Assembly (NCBI RefSeq): GCF_006438915.1 | Contig: NZ_RCZE01000004.1 | Span: 422,115-486,114, forward strand | Source: Pseudomonas arsenicoxydans | Lineage (GTDB): Bacteria; Pseudomonadota; Gammaproteobacteria; Pseudomonadales; Pseudomonadaceae | Length of the DNA stretch: 64,000 bases | Direction of reading: 5' to 3' | Shown here: piece after piece, positions 27,961 to 36,269 of the stretch | Layout of the letters: every line of letters begins with the position of its first letter | Numbering within the stretch: the stretch's first letter is position 1 | The notes under the pieces: generated by a model | Seen by the model: only the letters and a program-made list of their open reading frames with translations | What the model was told of the DNA's origin: nothing | Databases searched by the model: none | Made by a program: the position numbers and the translations under genes

Positions 27961-28209
27961 TTATTGTGCCTGTACGTCGATGGTGTGCGGCTGGTTCACG
28001 GACTGCGTGGTCTGCGGCTGAACAGGCGAAAACGGTTGGGCCGGGGTCACCGTCGGATCGGCTGGTTTTTCATCGTCGTTCATGGCTTTCTTGAAGCCCT
28101 TGATCGACTCGCCCACGTCCGTGCCGAGGTTTTTCAGTTTCTTGGTGCCGAATACCAACACGACAACAACCAGGATGACGATCCAGTGTTTCCAGTCAAA
28201 AATGCCCAT
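27961..28209 (-). CDS. tatA: Sec-independent protein translocase TatA (C-terminus shortened)
   Basis: An 82-residue pore-forming subunit: a membrane helix ([14 protein letters not shown]), the [10 protein letters not shown] hinge, an amphipathic helix and a Pro-rich tail. The frame stops with TAA at 27961-27963. The same frame continues downstream with VEEPIRKDV and a TGA at 27931-27933, just before tatB, so an original Lys codon probably became the stop. The lost nine residues are in the dispensable tail, so function is probably kept. Upstream lies a hisE remnant, in keeping with the usual hisE-tatA order. Confidence 0.93.
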   Translation of the reverse strand: MGIFDWKHWIVILVVVVLVFGTKKLKNLGTDVGESIKGFKKAMNDDEKPADPTVTPAQPFSPVQPQTTQSVNQPHTIDVQAQ

Positions 28210-28234
28210 GTTGCTGCTCCTCTCTAATCATTGT

Positions 28235-28390
28235 TCAGGCGGATGGGCGCGAGGCTTTCTCGGCGTATCCGGAGAGACCGAAACGACGGTCCAGTTCATC
28301 AAGTACAGCCTGTGGAGGCTGCCCCAGTTGGGCGAGCATGACCATGCTGTGGAACCATAAATCGGCGGTCTCGTAGATCACATCGCTGCA
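28235..28390 (-). pseudogene. hisE: 3' remnant of hisE (phosphoribosyl-ATP pyrophosphatase)
   Basis: Read on the minus strand, these bases encode the C-terminal half of His[19 protein letters not shown], then [17 protein letters not shown] and [15 protein letters not shown] with a stop, 26 bases before tatA. The catalytic N-terminal part is missing. At 28388-28390 the homology stops, and the upstream codons no longer resemble HisE. An intact hisE must exist elsewhere if the strain makes histidine. Together with the flanking direct repeats, this marks a rearrangement joint. Confidence 0.88.
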
Positions 28391-28679
28391 GTGGGGAGCT
28401 GAAGGTGAACACGACTTCCTTGCGGCACTGGATAGCCCCGAACAAATTATTCATAGCTAAATTTTCCGCGGGTCGTGATAGGCAGAAATCGGCCACAAGC
28501 ATCCGATGGACACGGTGATGGCAGTATCGCCGCGTCCTGCCGACGATCACCACCATCACCTGCCACGTCCCCATTTCAGTACTACCGTGACTTCGCCAGA
28601 TTCAATTTGAACTCCGGCTGCTCCCACAGCTTTGGGAACTGCCCGCCAAAGAGCCGGCAAAGCCACAATCAAATCGGGA
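28391..28679. other. Unassigned junction sequence between hisE remnant and ABC ATPase gene
   Basis: About 290 bases with no convincing gene. Short open frames exist on the minus strand but have no start signals and overlap the hisE remnant. The composition is less GC-rich near 28440-28480. A GCTCCCACAG piece near 28620 resembles a REP half. Confidence 0.5.
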
Positions 28680-29735
28680 TCAGGCACCCAATACGCGGCA
28701 AGACTCAGCCGGCAAGGTCACCGACACCGGGTTGCCAATGCTCAACCCAAACCCCTGGCACGGCGTGCTCAGCGCGGTAAACGTCACCCCGGAACACTCC
28801 ACCGTGGTTTCAATCGTCGCGCCGATATCACGCACGAACGTCACCTTGCCCAGCAAGCGATTCCCCGCCGTCGCCTGCGGGTGCGACAGTTGCAGGTCTT
28901 CCGGACGAATCAGCATCTTCACTTTTTCGCCGACCACAATGCTGCTGCAGATCGGCACGTCCAGTGCATCGCCACCTGGCAAACCAACCTTGCCATTGCC
29001 CAGCGCCGTGGCCGGGAAGATGTTGCCGGAACCGATAAAGTCCGCGACAAATTCGTTGGCCGGGTGGCGGTAGATTTCGATCGGCGTGCCGACTTGTTGC
29101 ACGCGATGTTCACCCAGAACCACGACGATATCCGCCATGGTCATCGCTTCACGCTGATCGTGGGTCACCATGATCGTCGTGATGTTCAAGCGTTGTTGCA
29201 GCTGACGGATTTCCACCTGCATCGACTCGCGCAGCTTGGCGTCCAACGCCGATAGCGGTTCATCCAGCAGGAGGATTTTTGGTCGCGAAGCAATCGCCCG
29301 GGCAATCGCCACGCGCTGGCGCTGACCGCCAGAGAGTTTGGCCACCGGGCGATCAATCATTTCCTGCAGCTGAATCAGCTCCAGCAACTCCACCACTCGC
29401 TTCTGCTGGTCAGCTTTGCTGACACCACGCAGTTTCAGCGGATAGGCGATGTTCTCCCCCACCGTCATGTGCGGGAACAAGGCCAGCGATTGAAACACCA
29501 TGCCGAAATTGCGCTCGTGCGCCGGGGTGTGGCCAATGTCTACACCGTCCAGGCGAATCTCGCCGCCGGTGAGCGTTTCAAGGCCGGCGATCATCCGCAG
29601 CAAGGTGGTTTTGCCGCAGCCCGACGGGCCGAGGAAACACACCAGTTTGCCCTCGGGCAAATGCAGGTTTACATCTTTTACCGCGCAGGCCGAGCCGTAG
29701 TGTTTCTCGACGTTTTCCAGAATAAGACCAGACAT
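28680..29735 (-). CDS. ABC transporter ATP-binding protein (polyamine/Fe3+-type, PotA-like)
   Basis: A 351-residue ATPase. The ATG at 29735 follows the ribosome site GAGGTG. Walker A GPSGCGKTTLL, the signature LSGGQRQRVAIARAIA, Walker B ILLLDEPLSALD and the switch His in MVTHDQ are intact. The C-terminal regulatory region is of the TOBE type (KVTFVRDIGATIET). It energises the two permeases encoded upstream in the same operon. Its last 180 bases are duplicated at 24649-24828, and the sequence beyond the stop is rearranged, so an original downstream neighbour may be missing. Confidence 0.94.
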   Translation of the reverse strand: MSGLILENVEKHYGSACAVKDVNLHLPEGKLVCFLGPSGCGKTTLLRMIAGLETLTGGEIRLDGVDIGHTPAHERNFGMVFQSLALFPHMTVGENIAYPLKLRGVSKADQQKRVVELLELIQLQEMIDRPVAKLSGGQRQRVAIARAIASRPKILLLDEPLSALDAKLRESMQVEIRQLQQRLNITTIMVTHDQREAMTMADIVVVLGEHRVQQVGTPIEIYRHPANEFVADFIGSGNIFPATALGNGKVGLPGGDALDVPICSSIVVGEKVKMLIRPEDLQLSHPQATAGNRLLGKVTFVRDIGATIETTVECSGVTFTALSTPCQGFGLSIGNPVSVTLPAESCRVLGA

Positions 29736-29753
29736 ATGAAGCACCTCAAGAAA

Positions 29754-30602
29754 TCAGAACGAAACGCCACCTTCACCGACCAGCTTCTCCAGCGCCCAGA
29801 TCAGGACGAAGTCGATCAGCACGATCAGCACGGCAAACGAGAAAACGGTAGGGTCGAGCGACGACACGGTGCGGCTGTACATCCAGATCGGCACGGTCAT
29901 GACGTCGATGGTGTAGAGAAAATAGGTCACGGTGAATTCGTTGAACGAGACGATGAACGCCAGCAGCGCACCCGCCAGGATCCCCGACTTCATCAGCGGC
30001 ACCACCACATCGACAATCGCCCGGGTCGGCGAGGCACCGAGCATTTGCGCGGCCTCCTCGACTTCGCTGCCGATGGACAGCATCGCCGCGGTGCAGTTTT
30101 TCACCACGAACGGCAGGGCCAGAATCACGTGGGCAATCACCAGTCGCGAGGTGGTCATCTGAAACGGCAGGCTGTCGAACACCAGCAGCAACGCCAGGCC
30201 CAACACCACCATCGGAAACACCAGCGGCAGCGACATCAATTGCAGCGCCACGGCTTTGCCACGGAACTCGCAACGGGTCAGTGCATAAGACGCCGGCACC
30301 GCGATGATCGTGGCGAACACCATGGTCAGGCACGCGACCATCAGGCTGGTGGTCATGGCTTTGCCCAGGCTCAGCACGTCGTTGCCGTCCGGCGAGACGA
30401 AGGTGTGCCAGGCGGCCTTGTACCATTGCAGGCTGTAGCTGCTCGGCGGAAAGTCGAGGTTCGACGAACCGCTGAACGACATCACGATCATGGTCAGGAT
30501 CGGCAACACCGCCAGCAGCAGGATGAAGCCCGAGAGAATGCCGGCGAACTTGCCGGTTTCGCCCGGCAGCAGCCCATAACGTTTCTTGATCAGGGTACTC
30601 AT
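29754..30602 (-). CDS. ABC transporter permease (PotC-like)
   Basis: A 282-residue inner-membrane permease with six predicted segments. It carries the EAA loop EEAAQMLGASPTRAIVDVVVP that docks to the ATPase. The FPPSSYSLQWYKAAW stretch after the first segment is typical of PotC/YdcV-type subunits of polyamine-like importers. The start overlaps the stop of the second permease by 4 bases, and the ATPase gene follows after 18 bases. Confidence 0.92.
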   Translation of the reverse strand: MSTLIKKRYGLLPGETGKFAGILSGFILLLAVLPILTMIVMSFSGSSNLDFPPSSYSLQWYKAAWHTFVSPDGNDVLSLGKAMTTSLMVACLTMVFATIIAVPASYALTRCEFRGKAVALQLMSLPLVFPMVVLGLALLLVFDSLPFQMTTSRLVIAHVILALPFVVKNCTAAMLSIGSEVEEAAQMLGASPTRAIVDVVVPLMKSGILAGALLAFIVSFNEFTVTYFLYTIDVMTVPIWMYSRTVSSLDPTVFSFAVLIVLIDFVLIWALEKLVGEGGVSF

Positions 30603-31507
30603 TGCGAAGCCTCCAGCATGCGCCGACGGCGGCCAGTGATGTATTCGGACAAGGTCATGATCGCGAGTGTGGTGACAATCAGCACCACACCGGCAGCGGA
30701 GGCCGCGGGCCAGTTCATCAGCGGCGCGATCTGGTCATGGACCATCACCGCCAGCATCGGCACGCGTCGACCACCCAGCAGCAAAGGCACCACGAAGCTG
30801 CTGGCGTTATAGGCGAACACCAACGTCGCGCCAGTAATGATCCCCGGCATGCTCATCGGCAGCACCACCTGGCGGAACACCTGGAAGCGACTGGCGCCCA
30901 GGGTCGCAGCGGCTTCTTCGTAAGTACGGGCGACGCCACGCATGGCGCTGGCGATTGGCAGCACAGCGAGCGGGAACGCGGTTTGCACCAGGCCCATCAG
31001 CACGCCGTTCTGGTTGTAGAGCAGCATGATCGGGCGCTTGATCAGACCGAGGCCCATCAGTGCCTGATTGAGCATGCCGCCCGGGCCGAGGATCACCAGC
31101 CAGCCGTAGCTTTGCAGCAGCAGGTTGACCAGCAACGGCAACAGCACCGCGGCGAGGAACACTCGGCGCACGAACGGTGAGGTCAGGCGCGACATGGTGT
31201 AGGCCACGGGAATCGCCAGGACCACGGCGATCACTGCGCTGATCAGCGCCAGGCGCAGGGTCAGCAGCAAGGATTTGAGGTAATACGGTTCGAGCAACTG
31301 GGCGTAGCTGGCCAGGCTGAACCCGGTCCATTCCGCGCCTTTGGTGCCCACGCTCATGCGCAGGACCAGCAGGCTGGCGGCGATCAGCACACCCATAAAC
31401 AGCATCGACGGCGACAGGAAAAACCAGGCGCGGGTCGTCGGCGAAACACCCCGGCGGGCGCGCACGGGGGCGATGCTTACCGGATGAGTCAAAGGTTGGT
31501 GTTCCAT
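30599..31507 (-). CDS. ABC transporter permease (PotB-like)
   Basis: A 302-residue permease starting at the ATG at 31507. It has six segments and an EAA loop, YEEAAATLGASRFQVFRQVVLP. It pairs with the PotC-like subunit. It is the first transporter gene after a REP that separates it from the binding-protein gene, so the level of the permeases may be set below that of the binding protein. Confidence 0.92.
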   Translation of the reverse strand: MEHQPLTHPVSIAPVRARRGVSPTTRAWFFLSPSMLFMGVLIAASLLVLRMSVGTKGAEWTGFSLASYAQLLEPYYLKSLLLTLRLALISAVIAVVLAIPVAYTMSRLTSPFVRRVFLAAVLLPLLVNLLLQSYGWLVILGPGGMLNQALMGLGLIKRPIMLLYNQNGVLMGLVQTAFPLAVLPIASAMRGVARTYEEAAATLGASRFQVFRQVVLPMSMPGIITGATLVFAYNASSFVVPLLLGGRRVPMLAVMVHDQIAPLMNWPAASAAGVVLIVTTLAIMTLSEYITGRRRRMLEASQ

Positions 31508-31570
31508 AGCAAAGGGTCTCGTCAATGGAAAGCAGCTGACAAACACAAGACTTGAAGCGACGACGTTCTA

Positions 31571-31663
31571 GTGTGGGAGCGGGCTTGCTCGCGAAGGGGC
31601 CGTGTCAGTCGACATCAATGTTGAATGTCACACCGCATTCGCGAGCAAGCCCGCTCCCACATT
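31571..31663. repeat. REP inverted repeat, TGTGGGAGCGGGCTTGCTCG family
   Basis: The arms GTGTGGGAGCGGGCTTGCTC and its complement enclose GTGTCAGTCGACATCAATG, a loop shared with the copies at 21786 and, loosely, 63930. It lies inside the ABC operon between binding-protein and permease genes, where REPs often act as mRNA stabilisers or attenuators. Confidence 0.92.
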
Positions 31664-31703
31664 TTGATTTGTGGTGCTCTCAGGGCTTGTGGTCGTCACT
31701 CAA

Positions 31704-32807
31704 TCAGGAAGAAAAGATTTCCGTGTAGCGACGAATCCATTGGTCATGCACGGTGGCCAGGAAGGCGTTGTCGTGCATGATCGCCTTCTCGGCAATCTGC
31801 TCTGGCGTGAGGATGAACGGGCTCTTGCGCGCTTCGGCGGAGATGATCGCCTTGGAGTTGACCGGGCCGTTGTAGATGTCTTCAGCCATCTTGCCCTGCA
31901 CCAACGGGTCCAGAGAGTGGTTGATGAAGGCATACGCCATGTCGGTGTCGCCCGGACGATTCTTCGGCATCACCGATTGCATCAAGTCGGTGTAGAAACC
32001 TTCCTTCATGCCAAAGGTTGCACTCAGGCCGTAGGCCGGGTCGCGAATCTGTTTCGGGAAGAACGCCGGTGCGTACAGGCCGCCCATGTCCAGGGAACCG
32101 GTGCGGAACAGCTCGGCGATCTGATTCGGGTTTTCACCCAGGGTGACCACGCGATCTTTCAGCTCGGCGAGTTTCTTGAAGCCCGGCTCAATGTTGTGTT
32201 CGTCACCACCGGCCAGTTTGGCGGCGATGATGATCAGGTCCATGGCCTCGGTCCAGTTTGGCGGCGGCAGGAAGATGTTCGGTGCCAGCTCCGGGTCCCA
32301 CAGGTCGGCGTAAGTGTTCGGTGCTTCTTTCTGGGTACGGGTGCTGTAGACCAGGCTGTTGCACCAGAGCAGGTAACCGATACCGTGGCCATTGGCGCCG
32401 GTGCGGTATTTTTCCGGTACGTCGACCAGGTTCGGAATGCGGTTGAGGTCGGGTTTTTCCAGCAGGTTGGCGGCGGCCAGACCTTCGGCACCGACACCGG
32501 CCAGGGTGATGACGTCGTATTGCGGACGATCACCGCCAGCCTTGAGCTTGGCGACCATTTCCGAGGTACTGCCGGTACGGTCAGCGATGACCTTGCAGCC
32601 GTACTTGTCTTCGAAGGTCGCAGCGATGTTGCGCAGTGCTGCCAGGCCGGTGTCATCGGACCAGGTCAGCAAACGCAGGGTCTTGCCCGCAAAACGTGTG
32701 TCGCTGGCATTAGCCTTGATGAACGGCATGCTCATGGCCGCTGCTGCCACCGAGGCTACGCCCACGGTCTTGATAAATTGACGTCTGTTCAGATCATGCT
32801 CGCCCAT
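31704..32807 (-). CDS. ABC transporter substrate-binding protein with Tat signal
   Basis: A 367-residue periplasmic binding protein. The ATG at 32807 has ribosome site GGGAG. The N-terminus LNRRQFIKTVGVASVAAAAM is a twin-arginine signal (RRxFIK) with cleavage probably after ANA. The mature part is like PotD and other extracellular solute-binding proteins (LRLLTWSDDTG, YDVITLAGVGAEGL, GIGYLLWCNSLVYS). The ligand is probably a cationic amine or amino acid derivative, judged from the transporter type and the linked decarboxylase and dehydrogenase. Export needs the Tat system, whose genes lie 4-6 kb away. Confidence 0.92.
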   Translation of the reverse strand: MGEHDLNRRQFIKTVGVASVAAAAMSMPFIKANASDTRFAGKTLRLLTWSDDTGLAALRNIAATFEDKYGCKVIADRTGSTSEMVAKLKAGGDRPQYDVITLAGVGAEGLAAANLLEKPDLNRIPNLVDVPEKYRTGANGHGIGYLLWCNSLVYSTRTQKEAPNTYADLWDPELAPNIFLPPPNWTEAMDLIIIAAKLAGGDEHNIEPGFKKLAELKDRVVTLGENPNQIAELFRTGSLDMGGLYAPAFFPKQIRDPAYGLSATFGMKEGFYTDLMQSVMPKNRPGDTDMAYAFINHSLDPLVQGKMAEDIYNGPVNSKAIISAEARKSPFILTPEQIAEKAIMHDNAFLATVHDQWIRRYTEIFSS

Positions 32808-32980
32808 TACGGACTCCCTTTGTTTTTGTAGGTATGAGGCTGGTCGCAACCGTTGCTTCTGCGCCGCCAGATCTGCTTCAAGCCCCCGTATTCACGGGGT
32901 TTGCGCTGAGCCGACGGGTTCATCCTGAGGTCGTGTAAAACACCTGACTATCGATAAAAACTCATTGAAGCCATGACGCC

Positions 32981-33009
32981 AGCGCATGCCTCCTTTCGAG
33001 GCATGCGCT
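32981..33009. other. Perfect 12-base hairpin between operon genes
   Basis: AGCGCATGCCTC and GAGGCATGCGCT pair fully around CTTTC, 17 bases after the aldehyde dehydrogenase stop on the minus strand. No T run follows on that strand, while CTTTTT follows on the plus strand, where no gene ends. It may be an mRNA processing or stabilising stem, or a weak terminator that separates the enzyme genes from the transporter genes. Confidence 0.6.
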
Positions 33010-33025
33010 CACCTTTTTCGTGCTT

Positions 33026-34474
33026 TCAGACAGCCCGAATCACGTGTTTGATTTCCTGGAACGCCTGCAAGCCCCACGGCCCTAACTCACGGCCGATGCT
33101 GCTCTGTTTGTAGCCGCCCCAGGCGGTCTGCGGGAAGATCACCTGCGGTGCATTGATCCACACCAGCCCGGCCTGCAAGGCGTTGGCGACCCGATCAGCG
33201 GCCTCGGCATTGCCCGTCACCACGCTGGCCACCAGGCCAAACTGGCTGTCGTTGGCCAAGGCAATCGCCTCGGCTTCAGTGGCAAAACTGCGCACGCAGA
33301 TCACCGGGCCGAAAATCTCTTCACACCACAACGCACTGTCGAGGGGCACTTCGGTGAAGATTGTCGGCTGCAAAAAATATCCGCGCGGCAGGTCCGCCGG
33401 ACGATTGCCGCCACAGATCAGCTTGGCGCCGGCACTCAAACCTCGATCGATGTGGCCGAGCACACGCTGGTATTGCGCCTGATTGACCAGTGCGCCCATC
33501 TCCACCGCCGAGTCGAACGGGTCGGCTACGCGAATGGCTTCGGCACGCGCCTTCAGACGTAGCAGGAATTCATCGGCCAGTTCATCGGCGACCAGCACAC
33601 GGCTGGTGGCGGAGCACATTTGCCCGGCGTTGAAGAAACCACCGCCACAGGCCACTTCCACCGCGAGGTCGACGTCAGCATCGGCCAGCACCAGCAGCGA
33701 CGATTTACCGCCCAGTTCCAGGCTCACGCCTTTGACGGTTTCCGCTGCGCGTTGCATGACCTGCACACCTACCGCGTTACTGCCGGTGAAAGAGATCTTG
33801 GCGATGCGCGGGTCCGCCGACAGCGGCGCGCCAACGGCCAGACCGGTGCCGCACACCAGGTTGAAAACGCCGGCCGGTAAACCGGCCTGGGCGATGATCG
33901 ACGCCAGTTCCAGTTCCGGCAGTGGGGTCACTTCCGAAGGCTTGAGCACCACGCAGCATCCGGCGGCCAGGGCCGGGGCGAGTTTCCACGCCGTGGTGAC
34001 CATCGGAAAATTCCACGGCACGATCAGGCCGACCACACCGGCCGGTTCGCGGCGCAGGCGAGCGCTGAAATCGGCGCTCGGCAATTCAACGGCGCTGTCT
34101 TGCTTGGCGTCGAGGCCTTCGGCCAGACCGGCGTAATACTCGAACGTGGCGATCACGTCATCGACATCGATGGCGGCTTCGAACAACGGTTTGCCGTTGT
34201 TGCTCGACTGCAAATGCATCAGTTGCTCGCGACCTGCCTGCACGCCTGCAGCGATGTTGCGCAGGATCGCGCCGCGCTCGGCACCGGTGGTTTTCGACCA
34301 GTCGGCGAAGGCGTTGGTGGCCGCGCTCACCGCGTGATCGACCGACTGTGCATCGCCGCCATTGACGGTGGTCAACAAGGCTTCGGTCGCCGGGTTGATC
34401 ACGCGCAAGTGTTCGTTGCCGGCCGACCATTGGCCATTGATGAACAGACCGTCGAGCGTGGTTGGGAAAGTCAT
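33026..34474 (-). CDS. NAD(P)-dependent aldehyde dehydrogenase
   Basis: A 482-residue enzyme. The ATG at 34474 overlaps the decarboxylase stop by 4 bases. The cofactor region PWNFPMVTTAWKLAPALAAG, the general-base Glu in SLELGGKSS, the catalytic Cys in FFNAGQMCSATSRV and the EEIFGPV motif are intact. It oxidises an aldehyde to the acid, most likely the product of the coupled 2-oxo acid decarboxylase (for example 4-guanidinobutyraldehyde or an aminoaldehyde). That substrate is an inference from context. Confidence 0.92.
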   Translation of the reverse strand: MTFPTTLDGLFINGQWSAGNEHLRVINPATEALLTTVNGGDAQSVDHAVSAATNAFADWSKTTGAERGAILRNIAAGVQAGREQLMHLQSSNNGKPLFEAAIDVDDVIATFEYYAGLAEGLDAKQDSAVELPSADFSARLRREPAGVVGLIVPWNFPMVTTAWKLAPALAAGCCVVLKPSEVTPLPELELASIIAQAGLPAGVFNLVCGTGLAVGAPLSADPRIAKISFTGSNAVGVQVMQRAAETVKGVSLELGGKSSLLVLADADVDLAVEVACGGGFFNAGQMCSATSRVLVADELADEFLLRLKARAEAIRVADPFDSAVEMGALVNQAQYQRVLGHIDRGLSAGAKLICGGNRPADLPRGYFLQPTIFTEVPLDSALWCEEIFGPVICVRSFATEAEAIALANDSQFGLVASVVTGNAEAADRVANALQAGLVWINAPQVIFPQTAWGGYKQSSIGRELGPWGLQAFQEIKHVIRAV

Positions 34475-36108
34475 TTCGACACCGCCTTCATCCACTGGGT
34501 CTGATCGATTTCAATCAGGGTCGGACCCTGGCGGTCAGCCGCGGTACGCAGTGCAGTGCGCAGTTGCTCGACGCTGCTGATGGCTTCGGCTGCGCAGCCC
34601 AGTGCCTTGGCCACACCGATGAAGTCCGGGGTGTAGATGTCCACGCCGACCGGCTCGATAGCGCGGTTGACCATGTATTTTTTGATCTCTTCATAGCCCT
34701 GGTTATTCCACAGCAGCACGATCACCGGGGTCTGCGCTTCAACGGCACTGGCCAGTTCCGGCAGGGTGAATTGCAGGCCACCGTCACCGATCAGGCACAC
34801 CACCGGAGGACGCGAACCGCTTTCAGTGCTGCCGCCGAGCCAGGCGCCAATCGCTGCCGGCAACGCGTAACCCAAGGTGCCGTAACCGGTGGACGAGTTG
34901 AACCAGCGACGTGGGCGCTCGGGGTTGAACGTCAGGTTGCCGGTGTAGACAGGCTGGGTCGAATCGCCGACGAACACGGCGTCCGGCAACTCGTGCAGGA
35001 CGGTTTCGAGGAAACGCGTTTGCGCCAGGGTCGGGGCATCCCAGGTCTGGGCCAGTTCTTCGCGCAGACGGGCGGCACGCACCTGACCCCAATCGTTGCG
35101 GCGCTCGGCCAGGGATTTGTGCGACAGCGCGCTGAGCAAGGCCTGGGCGGCGTTGCGCGAGTCGGACACCAGCGCCACGTGCGGCGGATAGTTGCGTACG
35201 GTCTGGTCCGGGTCGATGTCCACGCGCAGCAGCTTGCCCGGGATGTCGAAACCACCGGCGAAGGTCACGTCGTAGTCGGTCTCGGCCAGCTCGGTGCCGA
35301 TCGCCAATACCACGTCGGCTTCGGCCACCAGTGCGCGGGTCGCGACCAGGCTCTGGGTCGAACCGATCAGCAACGGGTGATTGGATTCGAGCATGCCTTT
35401 GGCGTTGATGGTCAGGGCCACCGGCGCGTGCAGCAGTTCGGCCAGTTCAGTCAGTTCAGCGGCGGCATCGATGGCACCGCCACCGGCGAGAATCAGCGGA
35501 CGCTTGGCGCCGGCCAGCAATTCGGTCATGCGCGAAACGGCGGTCGGCGATGCGCCGGCGCGGTCGATGTTCACCGGTACGCTGGTCAGCAGGTCATCGG
35601 CTTCTTCAACCAGCACGTCCAACGGAATTTCGATGTGCACTGGGCGCGGACGTCCGGCCTGGAACAGCGCAAAGGCACGGGCCAGCACAACCGGCAATTC
35701 GGCGGCCGACATCAGGGTGTGGGAGAACGCCGCGACACCGGCGACCAATGCGCCCTGGTTCGGCAGTTCATGCAGCTTGCCGCGACCGCCGCCCAACTGG
35801 CTGCGCGATTGCACGCTGGAGATCACCAGCATCGGGATCGAGTCGGCATAGGCCTGGCCCATCGCCGTGGTGATGTTGGTCATGCCAGGGCCGGTGATGA
35901 TGAAGCACACACCCGGTTTGCCACTGGTGCGGGCATAACCGTCGGCCATGAAACCGGCGCCCTGTTCGTGACGCGGAGTGACGTGGTTGATGCTCGAACG
36001 GGCCAGCCCGCGATACAGCTCCACGGTGTGAACCCCGGGAATGCCGAACACCTGCTCAACGCCATAATCTTCGAGTAGCTTGACCAATACTTCGCCGCAC
36101 GTCGCCAT
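34471..36108 (-). CDS. ThDP-dependent 2-oxo acid decarboxylase (5-guanidino-2-oxopentanoate decarboxylase-like)
   Basis: A 545-residue thiamine diphosphate enzyme. The catalytic Glu48 (PRHEQGAGFMADGYAR) and the cofactor-binding stretch GDGGLQFTLPELASAVEAQ ending in NN are intact, with a central FAD/nucleotide-like domain. The family includes acetolactate synthase-like decarboxylases. The combination with an aldehyde dehydrogenase resembles AruI of the arginine transaminase pathway, which makes 4-guanidinobutyraldehyde from 2-ketoarginine. No AruH transaminase is nearby, so the substrate is not certain. It is the first gene of the operon, divergent from a LysR gene. Confidence 0.82.
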   Translation of the reverse strand: MATCGEVLVKLLEDYGVEQVFGIPGVHTVELYRGLARSSINHVTPRHEQGAGFMADGYARTSGKPGVCFIITGPGMTNITTAMGQAYADSIPMLVISSVQSRSQLGGGRGKLHELPNQGALVAGVAAFSHTLMSAAELPVVLARAFALFQAGRPRPVHIEIPLDVLVEEADDLLTSVPVNIDRAGASPTAVSRMTELLAGAKRPLILAGGGAIDAAAELTELAELLHAPVALTINAKGMLESNHPLLIGSTQSLVATRALVAEADVVLAIGTELAETDYDVTFAGGFDIPGKLLRVDIDPDQTVRNYPPHVALVSDSRNAAQALLSALSHKSLAERRNDWGQVRAARLREELAQTWDAPTLAQTRFLETVLHELPDAVFVGDSTQPVYTGNLTFNPERPRRWFNSSTGYGTLGYALPAAIGAWLGGSTESGSRPPVVCLIGDGGLQFTLPELASAVEAQTPVIVLLWNNQGYEEIKKYMVNRAIEPVGVDIYTPDFIGVAKALGCAAEAISSVEQLRTALRTAADRQGPTLIEIDQTQWMKAVSK

Positions 36109-36269
36109 TGTGTTTTGCCCTTCTTGTTCGTTTGAGACGCCGGGCCTGCGCAGTGTTTATGATGGGTGGGCAGGTCCAGGGATGGCCTCATTGGAACGGG
36201 CGACACGTAGCCGCAACAATGGATAAAAAGTCATACTAGCCATGTCCTTACGTCATACCTTGGATCCCA

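Noticed and set aside
28299..28574. 91-codon minus-strand frame over the hisE remnant
   Set aside because: It runs out of frame through the hisE remnant and the junction sequence; no start signal or family.
34462..36078. Plus-strand open frame of about 540 codons opposite the decarboxylase gene
   Set aside because: The decarboxylase has an intact active site and operon overlaps; the opposite frame has no motifs or start signal.
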